The notes under the pieces are model-generated. The model did no database searches, was not told the origin of the DNA, and saw only the letters and a program-made list of their open reading frames with translations. Positions 8,955 to 17,713 of a stretch of 34,737 bases of DNA are shown piece by piece. The DNA comes from Saprospiraceae bacterium (GTDB lineage Bacteria > Bacteroidota > Bacteroidia > Chitinophagales > Saprospiraceae): NCBI GenBank assembly GCA_029263015.1, contig JAJCYI010000088.1, positions 1 through 34,737 of the forward strand. Reading direction: 5' to 3'. Within the stretch, counting starts at the first letter, position 1. Every line of letters starts with the position of its first letter. Made by a program: the position numbers and the translations under genes.

Positions 8955-8962
8955 TACATTTG
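8955..8962 (+). promoter_or_regulatory. Candidate -7 element of the yjbQ-like gene
   Basis: TACATTTG fits the TAnnTTTG -7 consensus of Bacteroidota, about 40 bases before the ATG at 9003. I see no TTG at the expected -33 distance, so support is partial. Confidence 0.35.
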
Positions 8963-9002
8963 CTTTTTGGCGGTGGTCAAATGATGATTTCACTAACAGG
9001 GC

Positions 9003-9413
9003 ATGATACAACAAGTTGAATTTTCACTCCCAGCGTTTTCAAGAGGATACCATTTGGTAACCCAGGAAATCTTCCAGCGGATAGGCTCTTTGCCAGATAC
9101 TGGAATTCTCCATTTGTTTATCAAACACACGTCAGCAGGATTGACAATCAATGAAAATGCGGACTCCTCTGTGCGCGTTGATTTTGAAAGTGTTTTTAAC
9201 AGGATTATTCCGGAAAATGAACCTTATCTGATCCACACCCTGGAAGGCCCGGACGACATGCCTGCTCACATTAAATCAACCCTTGTTGGCGCCTCTGTCA
9301 CTATCCCGATTTCAGCCGGAAAACTCAACCTTGGAACCTGGCAAGGAATCTACCTCTGTGAGTTCAGAAATAACGGAGGAAAGCGGATGTTGGTTGCGAC
9401 CGTTTGGAGTTGA
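9003..9413 (+). CDS. YjbQ-like protein (UPF0047 family)
   Basis: The 136-residue product matches the YjbQ/UPF0047 family, small beta-rich proteins with conserved histidines, usually 130-140 residues long. Diagnostic segments are HTSAGLTINENAD (42-54), HTLEGPDDMPAHIKSTL (78-94) and LNLGTWQGIYLCEFR (108-122). His42, His78, His89 and Glu120 are the likely ligand positions. Some members have been reported to have weak thiamin-phosphate-synthase-like activity, but the physiological role is unsettled, so I assign the family only. It is the first of four plus-strand genes; 86 bases separate it from the LysE-type exporter, so a shared transcript is possible but not shown. Confidence 0.92.
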   Translation: MIQQVEFSLPAFSRGYHLVTQEIFQRIGSLPDTGILHLFIKHTSAGLTINENADSSVRVDFESVFNRIIPENEPYLIHTLEGPDDMPAHIKSTLVGASVTIPISAGKLNLGTWQGIYLCEFRNNGGKRMLVATVWS

Positions 9414-9499
9414 AATTACACTGAAGTTATCTAAAATGCTGATAATCAATTTTTTGTAAATATATATTTTTTATAAATTAATTCAAGCGATTTTCCTTA

Positions 9500-10150
9500 A
9501 TGGATTTACTCTGGGATGGCATAAAGTTCGGTTTGGCACTCAGCATTTTAGTAGGCCCATTGTTGTTTGCCCTTATTCAAACAAGTATAGAAGAAGGCTT
9601 CCGTGCTGGTTGGATGGTGGGGCTTGGGATTTGGGTAAGCGACCTGTTTTTTATTGCCATCACTTATTTCGGCATTTCGCTTATTGCAGAGATTACCAAG
9701 TGGGATGGACTTGAGTTCACGCTTGGCATTGTAGGCGGAATTATTCTCATTTTGTTTGGTATTGGCTCATTATTGGGCAAACCTCCGGCCATAGAAAACA
9801 TGGCAAACAAGGCTGTCCGTCAACAACCTTACCTTACCCTTTGGCTGAAAGGGTTTTTACTGAATACAATCAACCCGTTCACTTTTTTCTTTTGGATCGG
9901 GGTCTCAGGAATAGTTTTCACAAATAAGAACCCAAGCGAAACCGATACCCTCTATTTTTATGGGGGGCTGATTGGGACTTTAGTCATAACCGATACGACA
10001 AAAGTAGCGTTGGCCAAACTCATCAGACGTTGGCTGAAACCAACGTACATCCTTTGGCTAAGAAGGATCGTCGGTATTGTTTTTATTGTTATTGGAGTCG
10101 TCCTGATGGTCAGGGTTTGCGTTTTTACAACAGAAGTACCTGATCTCTAA
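9500..10150 (+). CDS. LysE/RhtB family exporter
   Basis: The 216-residue protein has six hydrophobic segments at about 8-28, 38-65, 72-92, 110-135, 150-170 and 185-208, the layout of LysE-type exporters. The N-terminal segment GLALSILVGPLLFALIQTSIEEGFRAG corresponds to the conserved family motif (G-P-G/L-P...G...G). NTINPFTFFFWIGV (about 122-135) matches the conserved LNP..F/W region. The family exports amino acids and similar small molecules. The substrate is not readable here and no regulator sits beside the gene. Start ATG at 9500 follows an AT-rich leader. Confidence 0.88.
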   Translation: MDLLWDGIKFGLALSILVGPLLFALIQTSIEEGFRAGWMVGLGIWVSDLFFIAITYFGISLIAEITKWDGLEFTLGIVGGIILILFGIGSLLGKPPAIENMANKAVRQQPYLTLWLKGFLLNTINPFTFFFWIGVSGIVFTNKNPSETDTLYFYGGLIGTLVITDTTKVALAKLIRRWLKPTYILWLRRIVGIVFIVIGVVLMVRVCVFTTEVPDL

Positions 10151-10184
10151 GGCACACTGATTAAGTTTAAAAGAGTTTAAGATT

Positions 10185-10511
10185 ATGACAAAAGACATCA
10201 TCATAACCACCACAGATTTTATTCCCGGAAAGGAGATTATCGAAATAATAGATGTGGCCAGGGGCAGTACAGTACGTGCAAGAAATATTGGCAAGGATAT
10301 TACTGCCGTCTTAAGATCAATTGCAGGTGGCGAGATTTCAGAATATACTAAATTAATGGCACAGTCGCGGGAACAGGCTATTGATAGAATGGTTGCAGAT
10401 GCGGAACGTATTGGCGCTGATGCCGTTATCAATGTCCGCTTTACTACTTCTATGGTCATGCAGAGTTCTGCGGAAATATTGGCTTACGGAACTGCGGTAA
10501 GGCTGAAGTGA
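10185..10511 (+). CDS. YbjQ-like protein (UPF0145, putative heavy-metal-binding domain)
   Basis: This 108-residue cytoplasmic protein belongs to the YbjQ/UPF0145 family, pentameric alpha/beta proteins of unclear function that databases label as putative heavy-metal-binding. Family landmarks are GKEIIEIIDVARGSTVRARNIGKDI (18-42), a central helix with REQAIDRMVADAERIGADAVINVRF, and the final strand ILAYGTAVRLK. Length is normal. It starts 34 bases after the exporter gene and ends 52 bases before smpB. No metal-binding residues stand out, so the metal role is only a family label. Confidence 0.9.
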   Translation: MTKDIIITTTDFIPGKEIIEIIDVARGSTVRARNIGKDITAVLRSIAGGEISEYTKLMAQSREQAIDRMVADAERIGADAVINVRFTTSMVMQSSAEILAYGTAVRLK

Positions 10512-10563
10512 AATTATTAGGAGTCAGATGTCAGTCTGATCCCTGGCCCTCATAAATTTTCCA

Positions 10564-11019
10564 GTGACTAACACAAAAGAAATAATAAACAGGAAGGCAA
10601 AATATGAATACCACTTCCATTCGAAATACGAGGCAGGCATTGTACTCCAAGGGTCAGAAATAAAGTCTATCAGAAGTGGGCATGTCAACCTTTCGGATGC
10701 TTATTGTTTGTTCGTTGAAGGAGAACTGTTCATCAAAAGCTTGTATATCAAAGAATATGACAATGCCGGTCATTTCAATCATGAGTCCCGCCGTGACCGG
10801 AAACTACTGCTCCGAAAGCAGGAGCTGAAAAAATTGCTCCGCAGGGTGAAAGAGAAAGGGTTTACGATTGTGCCTTACCGGGTTTATTTTTCGGAAAGGA
10901 ATTTAGTGAAAGTAGAAATTGCCCTCGGACAAGGTAAAAAGTCTTATGACAAGCGGGAAAGCATCAAAGAAAAAGACAACAAAAGAGATCTGGACAGAAT
11001 AAAAAAGATCAGATTGTGA
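10564..11019 (+). CDS. smpB: SsrA-binding protein SmpB
   Basis: SmpB binds tmRNA and brings it to stalled ribosomes for trans-translation. The 151-residue product has the full fold: an N-terminal segment INRKAKYEYHFHSKYEAGIVLQGSEIKSIRSGHVNLSDAY (8-47), the central barrel, and a basic C-terminal tail (KEKDNKRDLDRIKKIRL) that enters the ribosomal decoding channel in known structures. The start is GTG at 10564; no in-frame ATG lies nearby, and a start here gives the expected N-terminus. It converges with scpA, with only 5 bases between the stops, so antisense overlap of the 3' ends is likely. No tmRNA gene was recognised in the window. Confidence 0.97.
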   Translation: MTNTKEIINRKAKYEYHFHSKYEAGIVLQGSEIKSIRSGHVNLSDAYCLFVEGELFIKSLYIKEYDNAGHFNHESRRDRKLLLRKQELKKLLRRVKEKGFTIVPYRVYFSERNLVKVEIALGQGKKSYDKRESIKEKDNKRDLDRIKKIRL

Positions 11020-11024
11020 AAGTG

Positions 11025-11813
11025 TCACTCCTCTTCCTCCGTGGTTGAAGGACTTGCTTTGGGCCGGTCATCCAAAGTGATCCAAAAATTATTAGCTCCT
11101 TCTCCCTGCACGATTTCCAACAACTGCAAGTTGAGCATTTCAAGCAAAGCCAAGAAGGTCACAATAGCATGGATTCGGTTTTCGAGTTTGAGGAAAAGCG
11201 ATGCGAAGTCTGTTTTTTTACCGGATTCGAGTTTAGAAAAAATATACTCCCGTTGCTCAACAATAGTATAGTTGAATTTTACAATGGTGTGGACGATGCG
11301 GTTTTTGTCATCTTCCATTTTCCTGACCAGCCGCTCAAATGTTTTCAACAACCCAAAAAGTGTTAAGCTCTCTAATTCCACGTCAACCAGTGCCACCGAG
11401 GCGATTTTCCGCAACTCCCGCGTCACATTGCCGCGGGGCTCCCGTACCGACCGCTCTTCTTCTAAACTTCGCATTTCTTCCAGGATACTCTTGTAGCGTT
11501 TGTATTCCAACAGCCGCCGCACGAGCTCTTCCCTCGGGTCAATTTCATTACCTTCCTCATCAACAGGTTTCCTGGGGATCAACATTTTGGCTTTTATACG
11601 GCACAAGGTTGCCGCGACAAGGATAAACTCGCTGGCCAAGTCAATATTGAGCGCTTCCATTTTACGGATGTACCCAAGAAAGTCATCCGTTATTTTAGCA
11701 ATGGGAATATTATAAAGATCCAACTCGTCCCTTTCGATGAAAAAAAGCAACAGGTCGAACGGGCCTTCAAACTGGGGAAGCTTTATGGTATAAGCAGCGG
11801 CAGGTTTGTTCAT
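11025..11813 (-). CDS. scpA: Segregation and condensation protein ScpA
   Basis: ScpA is the kleisin that closes the SMC-ScpAB condensin ring. The 262-residue protein begins with the typical segment YTIKLPQFEGPFDLLLFFIERDELDLYNIPIAKITDDFL (8-46), followed by LASEFILVAATLCRIKAKMLIP (59-80). It has a charged middle (EEERSVREPRGNV) and a C-terminal winged-helix region (about 190-245; IHAIVTFLALLEMLNLQLLEIVQ). ScpB and Smc are not in the window. Start ATG at 11813. The acidic tail TEEEE is encoded right beside the smpB stop. The gap to glyA (11814-11976) shows no recognisable signal. Confidence 0.95.
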   Translation of the reverse strand: MNKPAAAYTIKLPQFEGPFDLLLFFIERDELDLYNIPIAKITDDFLGYIRKMEALNIDLASEFILVAATLCRIKAKMLIPRKPVDEEGNEIDPREELVRRLLEYKRYKSILEEMRSLEEERSVREPRGNVTRELRKIASVALVDVELESLTLFGLLKTFERLVRKMEDDKNRIVHTIVKFNYTIVEQREYIFSKLESGKKTDFASLFLKLENRIHAIVTFLALLEMLNLQLLEIVQGEGANNFWITLDDRPKASPSTTEEEE

Positions 11814-11976
11814 TAAGAAAAAAGACTGATAGTGATTTGTTGATTAGAGATTCGTTACATAACATCCTGTAAATAAGTCGTTTGTCAAGACAACCCGTCG
11901 CGATCTGAAGGGTCATCTGAATGTTACCCTCCACTCCTCACCATACTCAAAACCCTCTAACTCAAAACAGATTTTT

Positions 11977-13263
11977 CTAAGCAACCAATGAATTGGCATA
12001 CAGGGGAAACCGCTCCATAAACCTGTTCACGGTCTCGCTTGTATGTTTGATAACCTCTTCGTTACTCACATTGCAAATAACTTCATCCATCCAATCTACC
12101 ACTTTTATGCAATCCTCTTCATCGAAACCCCTGGTCGTGACAGCTGCTGTGCCAATCCTGATCCCAGAAGTGACCATTGGCGATTCAGTATCGAAAGGCA
12201 CCATATTCTTGTTGACTGTGATATCGGCTCTGACGAGGGATTCCTCTGCCTGTTTGCCAGTAACTCCTTTTGAACGAAGATCAATCAACATCAAATGGTT
12301 GTCTGTGCCTCCTGAAATGATTTTATAACCTTTATCCAAAAAGGCCTTGGCCATAGCCTGGGCATTATTGATGACCTGCTGGCAATATACTTTGAAACCA
12401 GGATCCATAGCCTCTCCAAAAGCCACTGCCTTAGCAGCAATTACATGTTCCAACGGGCCACCTTGCATACCTGGAAAAACAGCACTATTCATGATACGGG
12501 ACATTTTTATGACTGTGCCTTTGCGGGTTGTTCGCCCCCATGGGTTATCAAAATTTTTACCTATCATGATAATTCCTCCACGAGGCCCTCGCAAGGTTTT
12601 ATGAGTAGTAGATGTTACTATATGGCAGTATTCCATTGGGTTATTGAGCAAGCCTGCAGCAATCAAACCTGCTGGGTGGGCTATGTCGGCAAGCAACAAT
12701 GCACCTACTTTATCCGCTATTTCACGAAATCGTTTATAGTCCCAATCACGCGCATAGGCCGATGCCCCGCACACAATCAATTTGGGGTTTTCCCGCAAGG
12801 TAATCTGTTCCACTTTATCCATGTCGATCGTACCGGTAGCTTCTTCAACACCATAAAATACTGGTCGGAACATTTTGCCAGAAAAGTTGACTGGCGAACC
12901 ATGTGAAAGATGGCCACCGTGGGCTAGGTCAAGACCAAGCAATGTATCGCCTGCCTGCAAGCAAGAAAGGAAAACTGCTGCGTTGGCCTGGGCTCCTGAA
13001 TGGGGTTGCACATTTGCATATTCTGCACCAAAAAGTTCTTTCAGCCGATCAATGGCCAATTGTTCTATTTCATCCACCACTTCACAGCCGCCATAATAAC
13101 GTTTGCCGGGATAGCCTTCTGCATATTTATTGGTGAGGCAACTGCCCATTGCATCTAATACGGCTTGGCTGGTAAAATTTTCCGAGGCAATTAATTCAAC
13201 GCCATTACGCTGGCGTTCGAGTTCTTTATTGATGAGGTTGGAGACGACAGAATCTGGTGTCAT
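11977..13263 (-). CDS. glyA: Serine hydroxymethyltransferase GlyA
   Basis: GlyA converts serine and tetrahydrofolate to glycine and 5,10-methylene-tetrahydrofolate and is a main source of one-carbon units. The 428-residue protein is full length and carries the family signatures: [10 protein letters not shown] (23-32), [23 protein letters not shown] (45-67), [13 protein letters not shown] (86-98), the PLP region [16 protein letters not shown] (189-204) and the PLP lysine in [14 protein letters not shown] (Lys222). Start ATG at 13263. A candidate promoter lies about 180 bases upstream, which would leave a long leader containing one hairpin. It points the same way as scpA, but the 163-base gap makes a joint operon uncertain. 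Confidence 0.98.
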   Translation of the reverse strand: MTPDSVVSNLINKELERQRNGVELIASENFTSQAVLDAMGSCLTNKYAEGYPGKRYYGGCEVVDEIEQLAIDRLKELFGAEYANVQPHSGAQANAAVFLSCLQAGDTLLGLDLAHGGHLSHGSPVNFSGKMFRPVFYGVEEATGTIDMDKVEQITLRENPKLIVCGASAYARDWDYKRFREIADKVGALLLADIAHPAGLIAAGLLNNPMEYCHIVTSTTHKTLRGPRGGIIMIGKNFDNPWGRTTRKGTVIKMSRIMNSAVFPGMQGGPLEHVIAAKAVAFGEAMDPGFKVYCQQVINNAQAMAKAFLDKGYKIISGGTDNHLMLIDLRSKGVTGKQAEESLVRADITVNKNMVPFDTESPMVTSGIRIGTAAVTTRGFDEEDCIKVVDWMDEVICNVSNEEVIKHTSETVNRFMERFPLYANSLVA

Positions 13264-13396
13264 AATGCTATGTTTTCCTTCTGTGCTACTTTAAAGTTCC
13301 CCAATGTCCGAAAGGCATCGATACGTTGAGGATATTTTTCAAAGCAACTCTTAAGGAATGATGAGGGAATGAAATTTGCAAAACAATCTTCCGGTT

Positions 13397-13428
13397 CATA
13401 CAGTTTTTAGAAGAGAAAAAACCGTATG
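13397..13428 (-). other. Hairpin in the glyA leader
   Basis: CATACAGTTTTT (13397-13408) and AAAAAACCGTATG (13416-13428) form an imperfect stem with a 7-base loop. If the candidate promoter at 13445-13452 is used, this is near the 5' end of the glyA transcript. I see no known riboswitch consensus, such as glycine or tetrahydrofolate. Confidence 0.4.
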
Positions 13429-13444
13429 CGCCAAAAAAGAGCGG

Positions 13445-13452
13445 CAAATTTA
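13445..13452 (-). promoter_or_regulatory. Candidate -7 element of glyA
   Basis: On the minus strand the site reads TAAATTTG, matching TAnnTTTG. No good -33 TTTG is present at standard spacing. The implied leader is about 175 bases. Confidence 0.35.
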
Positions 13453-13557
13453 CAATAAAACCTCTTGGAATTTCTTTCTAAAGATCGGTGATTAAATAAA
13501 TGTGTATTCTTGGCTGCTTATTTTGTCGCCGTTCCTTAACCTTGCACTTCCTATTTT

Positions 13558-13585
13558 TTTGCTTATTGATATAACCTTACTTTTG
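13558..13585 (+). promoter_or_regulatory. Candidate promoter of the secreted phosphatase gene
   Basis: TTTG (13558-13561) and TACTTTTG (13578-13585) are separated by 16 bases and match the Bacteroidota -33/-7 pair. The predicted transcript would start near 13592, about 80 bases before the ATG at 13671. Confidence 0.45.
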
Positions 13586-13670
13586 TTTGCATCGGCTTTG
13601 GTCATTGATATTTACCTCCTTTAGTGACCAATGCCATTACCCATGTATTCTTTTTTAAAACACGTACTGG

Positions 13671-15299
13671 ATGTCGAGCAACTATCTCAAGTTAATCTAC
13701 TCTTCCTTATTACTAATTTTTGCAGTCACCCAGCTGATTGCAAAGGCTGACAGGTTTAGGGTAGTATGGCAAAGCGACCCATCCACTTCTGCCACAATAG
13801 CTTGGGATCAGGTTTCCGGTGACAACCCAACACTGCACCTTGACATTAACGATTACGGGAATGATGCAATAAGTTATGCCGTAAAAAGAAACCCCGACCG
13901 AAGTGAGTTTGCCAAGCAGATGAACAACCAGTATGTAAGGCTTTCAGGATTGATTCCTAATACTTCTTACTATTTCTTGATAACAGATAGCGAGGGGCAA
14001 AGCAGACAATTGTTTTTCACAACTGCCCCGAACACGCCTGACGAACGTCTTTCGATTATTGCTGGTGGCGATAGCCGCAACCACCGAAATGCAAGGCAGG
14101 ATGCTAACCTGCTCGTGGGAAAACTCCGGCCGCATTGTGTGATGTTCGGGGGCGATTTCACAGCTGGAGATAGTGCAGCCGAATGGGAGGAATGGTTGGA
14201 TGACTGGCAGCTCACCATTGCAAAAGACGGGCGGGTCACCCCCATTGTTCCAGCTAGGGGCAACCACGAAGCAAGTAATCAGAGCCTGATCGATATCTTT
14301 GATCTGCAATCGCCCAATGCAACTTATGCATTCAATTTCGGAGGCGATCTCCTTCGCGTCTATACTTTAAATTCGATGATGCCCATCAGGGGCGAACAGC
14401 AGGATTGGCTTGAAAGGGACTTGCGACGCAACGCTCCTGTACAATGGAAAATGGCTCAGTACCACCACCCCATGCGCCCCCATACAGAAAAGAAGCCTGA
14501 AAAACACGACCAGGTTGTTTTCTGGGCGCCATTGTTCCTACAGTATCAAATGAGCCTTGCTATTGAGTGTGATGCCCATGTTGTAAAATCCACCTACCCC
14601 ATCAGGCCCGGAAGAGGCCCTGGGAGCAAGGAAGGATTCATAAGGGATGACAATGCGGGGACGGTTTATGTGGGAGAAGGATGTTGGGGCGCACCGCTCC
14701 GGCAATGCAACGACCAGAAACCTTGGACTCGTGCCAGCGGTAGTTTCAATCAATTCCATTGGATATTTATAGACCAACACAAAATAGAAGTACGGTTTGT
14801 AAAAACGGACGGCGCTGACCGCGTGGCCGATATTGACCCACAAAACATTTTCAAAACACCGATTGGTCTCAATATATGGAGCCCTCCGGCAGGAGATGTT
14901 ATTACTATCACCAAAGGTGACCCTACTATTCCTGGAAGAGGTGAAGAAATCCTAGCAGCCCGTTCTGGTTTCGAATTGAGTCGAGGCCCAACTATCAGAC
15001 CAGCTCCTGTCGTAGATGAAACTGCCAATTGGGAGAAATGCCGCGTTGTGGAAACTGATCATGAAAGTGGTGACGTGAAAGTTAAATATGAGCTGGAAGT
15101 CAAGAGCAATGTTGTCATCCGAATCATCAACAAAAAAGGACAGGAAGTTTCAAGGATCGAACTCTCCAACCAACCTTCCGGCGAATATTTGAAAACCCTT
15201 AGAACGAATCATCTCCCAGCTGGTAATTATTTGGCCATCATCAAAGAAAATGGCCGGGTGGTAAAACGCTATAGGGTAACGAAGCGGCCAGGTCGTTGA
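13671..15299 (+). CDS. Secreted purple-acid-phosphatase-like metallophosphoesterase with C-terminal sorting-like domain
   Basis: The 542-residue protein starts with a signal peptide (hydrophobic residues about 7-24, LKLIYSSLLLIFAVTQLIAKA). Residues about 27-118 form a fibronectin-III-like purple acid phosphatase N-domain (LSGLIPNTSYYFLITD). The metallophosphoesterase core follows with GGDSR (Asp134), FGGDFTAGD (Asp162) and RGNHE (Asn198, His199). Later come YHHPMRPH and CDAHVVKSTYP in place of the usual GHxHxYER, so the last metal-ligand motif is degenerate. The final 75 residues (VVIRIINKKGQEVSRIELS... PAGNYLAIIKENGRVVKRYRV) resemble a type IX secretion C-terminal domain. Likely role: extracellular or surface phosphate-ester hydrolysis; the exact substrate is unknown. 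The stop is 14 bases from the stop of the convergent decarboxylase gene. Confidence 0.88.
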   Translation: MSSNYLKLIYSSLLLIFAVTQLIAKADRFRVVWQSDPSTSATIAWDQVSGDNPTLHLDINDYGNDAISYAVKRNPDRSEFAKQMNNQYVRLSGLIPNTSYYFLITDSEGQSRQLFFTTAPNTPDERLSIIAGGDSRNHRNARQDANLLVGKLRPHCVMFGGDFTAGDSAAEWEEWLDDWQLTIAKDGRVTPIVPARGNHEASNQSLIDIFDLQSPNATYAFNFGGDLLRVYTLNSMMPIRGEQQDWLERDLRRNAPVQWKMAQYHHPMRPHTEKKPEKHDQVVFWAPLFLQYQMSLAIECDAHVVKSTYPIRPGRGPGSKEGFIRDDNAGTVYVGEGCWGAPLRQCNDQKPWTRASGSFNQFHWIFIDQHKIEVRFVKTDGADRVADIDPQNIFKTPIGLNIWSPPAGDVITITKGDPTIPGRGEEILAARSGFELSRGPTIRPAPVVDETANWEKCRVVETDHESGDVKVKYELEVKSNVVIRIINKKGQEVSRIELSNQPSGEYLKTLRTNHLPAGNYLAIIKENGRVVKRYRVTKRPGR

Positions 15300-15313
15300 G
15301 TGATATACCGTTC

Positions 15314-16756
15314 CTAAGGCATATTTGCGACGAGCCGTATTTTTTTTATCAGCAGCTCCATTTCATTAGTGGTGGTAAACGGATTCATAAATGCCGTCCT
15401 CAAAAATAAACGGCCTTGCACTTTTGTTTGCACAATGAAAAATTCGCCATCCCTTACCACTCTTTCCCTAATATTTGAATTAACTATTTCTATTTTTTCC
15501 TCAGACCAATTTTCCATCATGAGGCGAAAACACACGATGTTGGACTCTGGCTTTTTCACGGCTACTTCAAAATCTGGCTGCTCCAAAAGTATGTTGGTGA
15601 AAGTCATGGCTAAGCCATAAAGCCTATCCACATTTTCCGCAAAGAATGCCTCTCCATAAGTCCTCCAGAGTGCATATACGCGAATGCTCATGCAGCTTTT
15701 GGTAAGTTCAAAAGTCCGTTTTGCCAAATTGTACCATTCACGGCTTTCTTGTTTGTCCCAGAGATAAGAGGCCTTTTGGGCAAACGTTTGATAGGAATGC
15801 TCCCCATTTTTGAACAGCACCGAAGTTACCAACGCTGGCGTCATCAACATTTTATGAAAATCCATGATGACACTGTCTGCTCTTTCGATACCTGCTAACA
15901 AATGTTTGTGTTTTTTTGAAAAAAGGACACAAGCTCCATGAGCGCCATCCACATGCAGCCATAATTTTTTCGCTTCGCAAAAATCGGCAACAGGCCCTAT
16001 GGGGTCGTAACTGCCCGTGGCCGTGGCACATGAGCTTGTAACCACACCGATCACCTCCACCCCATCTTCTTTTGCCTTATTGAAACATGCTTCCAGTTTA
16101 TCAGGCCGCATTCGGAAATGGCTATCAACAGGAACCGTGACAACCCCTTTGCTTCCCAACCCCATCACCTTGATTGCTCGTTCCACTGAATAATGTGCCT
16201 CCGAAGACACCATAAAAGCATATTGTTTCCTACCATAGCCATTCTCCCAAACATCAACTTCGACCAACAACTGACGGGCGCAGAGCAGGGCAGTGAGGTT
16301 GCCCAATGTGCCACCAGAAGTGAGAAATCCATCGCAATTATCATCCCATCCGATCATAGCGCCCAATTTTTTTGAGAGCACTCGCTCCAAAACTACAGCT
16401 GCATTGCCCTGTTCGTAAACCCCCATTCCTGGGTCGAGCGTAGCACCGAGCAATTCAGCGAGTGCAGACAATGGGGCGACGTTGGAAATCTGGTGCCCCA
16501 TATACTTTGGGTGGTGCATATGGATGGTGCTTTGGATGATTTCTTCAAAAAAATCTTTTTCTCCATCATCCAGTGAACCGTTCAAATCCTGCTGCCAATG
16601 GGAGTACATCGCTTCTGGCGTAACATAATCAAGGACTTTTTCCGAGGGAGAAATATGCTGCATATCTGCCAGGTAATTCGCCAACTTATCAACAAGTTGG
16701 TGGCCTTGCTGCCGAAACTTCTCTGGGTCATATGCCTGGGAAATCAAGTTTGTCAT
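15314..16756 (-). CDS. PLP-dependent group II decarboxylase (aromatic amino acid / diaminobutyrate type)
   Basis: The 480-residue protein belongs to the group II PLP decarboxylases, which include aromatic-L-amino-acid, glutamate and L-2,4-diaminobutyrate decarboxylases. Visible features are LTSGGTLGNLTALLCAR (phosphate-binding loop, about 145-161), SSEAHYSVERA with the stacking His188, LWLHVDGAHGA (Asp270 pairing with the pyridine nitrogen) and the Schiff-base lysine in MDFHKMLMTPA (Lys302). The ATG at 16756 is preferred over an in-frame TTG two codons upstream. Overall style (HPKYMGHQISNVAPLSAL near 82-99) recalls the diaminobutyrate/cysteine-sulfinate branch, but substrate is not decidable by eye. 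No siderophore or polyamine genes are adjacent. It is divergent from the NTF2-like gene, with only 68 bases between the starts. Confidence 0.92.
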   Translation of the reverse strand: MTNLISQAYDPEKFRQQGHQLVDKLANYLADMQHISPSEKVLDYVTPEAMYSHWQQDLNGSLDDGEKDFFEEIIQSTIHMHHPKYMGHQISNVAPLSALAELLGATLDPGMGVYEQGNAAVVLERVLSKKLGAMIGWDDNCDGFLTSGGTLGNLTALLCARQLLVEVDVWENGYGRKQYAFMVSSEAHYSVERAIKVMGLGSKGVVTVPVDSHFRMRPDKLEACFNKAKEDGVEVIGVVTSSCATATGSYDPIGPVADFCEAKKLWLHVDGAHGACVLFSKKHKHLLAGIERADSVIMDFHKMLMTPALVTSVLFKNGEHSYQTFAQKASYLWDKQESREWYNLAKRTFELTKSCMSIRVYALWRTYGEAFFAENVDRLYGLAMTFTNILLEQPDFEVAVKKPESNIVCFRLMMENWSEEKIEIVNSNIRERVVRDGEFFIVQTKVQGRLFLRTAFMNPFTTTNEMELLIKKIRLVANMP

Positions 16757-16824
16757 AAACAAGAGGTTTGTATTTGCCGGAAAATTCGGATTTTCGGGGC
16801 AAATTCACCCGAAATATTATTTCA

Positions 16825-17691
16825 ATGAAAAAGACATTCCCTTTTTTACTTCTTTTTATCTGTTCGTTACTCCATGCACAAACCGAGGAATTATCGGCTG
16901 TACATGAAACCATCAACAAGCTTTTTGATGGCATGAGGGCTGGTGACAGCACAATGGTACGCTCGGTTTTCGATCCTTCTGCCCGGTTGCAAACTACTTT
17001 TACTGACCGAGAAGGAAATCCAGTATTAAAATCAGAAACCATTGATGGCTTTGCTGCGGCGGTCGGCTCACCACACGATGAGGTTTGGGATGAAAAAATA
17101 TGGTCGTTCGATGCGCATATCGATGGCAACTTGGCCACCGTCTGGACCGATTACACCTTTTACGCTGGCGATAAAATGAGCCATTGCGGGGTCAATGCAT
17201 TCCACTTGTACAGAAGTGGAGAAGGCTGGAAAATAACACAGATTACCGATACCCGCCGCCGCACGGATTGCCAAACCGAATCTACCGGCGATGATTTGGT
17301 CATCAACAATTTACTCGATGCCTGGCACAGGTCTGCTGCTGTTGCTGACGAAGACATCTTCTTCGGAAGCATGACCGCTGATGCTATTTATTTGGGCACG
17401 GATGCTTCCGAAAAATGGCTTCGGGACGAATTAAAAGCATGGTCAGAAAAATACTTTGCCAGGGAAAGCGCTTGGAACTTCAAACCCAAAAAACGAGAAG
17501 TTTATTTTTCTAAAAATAAGCAGACTGCCTGGTTCGATGAACTACTTGATACATGGATGGGAGATTGTCGCGGCAGCGGTGTTTTACGAAAAGAAAAAGG
17601 GGAGTGGAAGCTTGCCCAATACAACCTTTCCATGATGATACCCAACGATCAGGTGAATGGCATTATCAAACTGATCGCTGAAAAGAAATAA
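16825..17691 (+). CDS. Secreted protein with two NTF2-like (DUF4440/SnoaL-type) domains
   Basis: The start at 16825 gives a classic signal peptide (MKKTFPFLLLFICSLLHAQ, cleavage after about residue 19). The mature part holds two similar alpha+beta halves. The first (about 22-150) has VHETINKLFDGMRAGDSTMVRSVFDPSARLQTTF and later GNLATVWTDYTFYAGDKMSHCGVNAFHLYRSGEGWKITQITDTRR. The second (about 158-288) has NNLLDAWHRSAAVADEDIFFGSMTADAIYLGTDASEKW and GEWKLAQYNLSMMIPN. Each fits the cone-shaped NTF2-like fold (SnoaL/DUF4440). Such domains bind small hydrophobic ligands or act as enzymes; no catalytic assignment is possible. It precedes the SemiSWEET gene by 22 bases, so the two are probably co-transcribed. 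Confidence 0.85.
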   Translation: MKKTFPFLLLFICSLLHAQTEELSAVHETINKLFDGMRAGDSTMVRSVFDPSARLQTTFTDREGNPVLKSETIDGFAAAVGSPHDEVWDEKIWSFDAHIDGNLATVWTDYTFYAGDKMSHCGVNAFHLYRSGEGWKITQITDTRRRTDCQTESTGDDLVINNLLDAWHRSAAVADEDIFFGSMTADAIYLGTDASEKWLRDELKAWSEKYFARESAWNFKPKKREVYFSKNKQTAWFDELLDTWMGDCRGSGVLRKEKGEWKLAQYNLSMMIPNDQVNGIIKLIAEKK

Positions 17692-17713
17692 TCCAGTAAC
17701 CATTTGTTCATAT

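Noticed and set aside
13264-13396. Glycine or tetrahydrofolate riboswitch upstream of glyA
   Set aside because: No conserved aptamer blocks were recognised; only one simple hairpin is visible.
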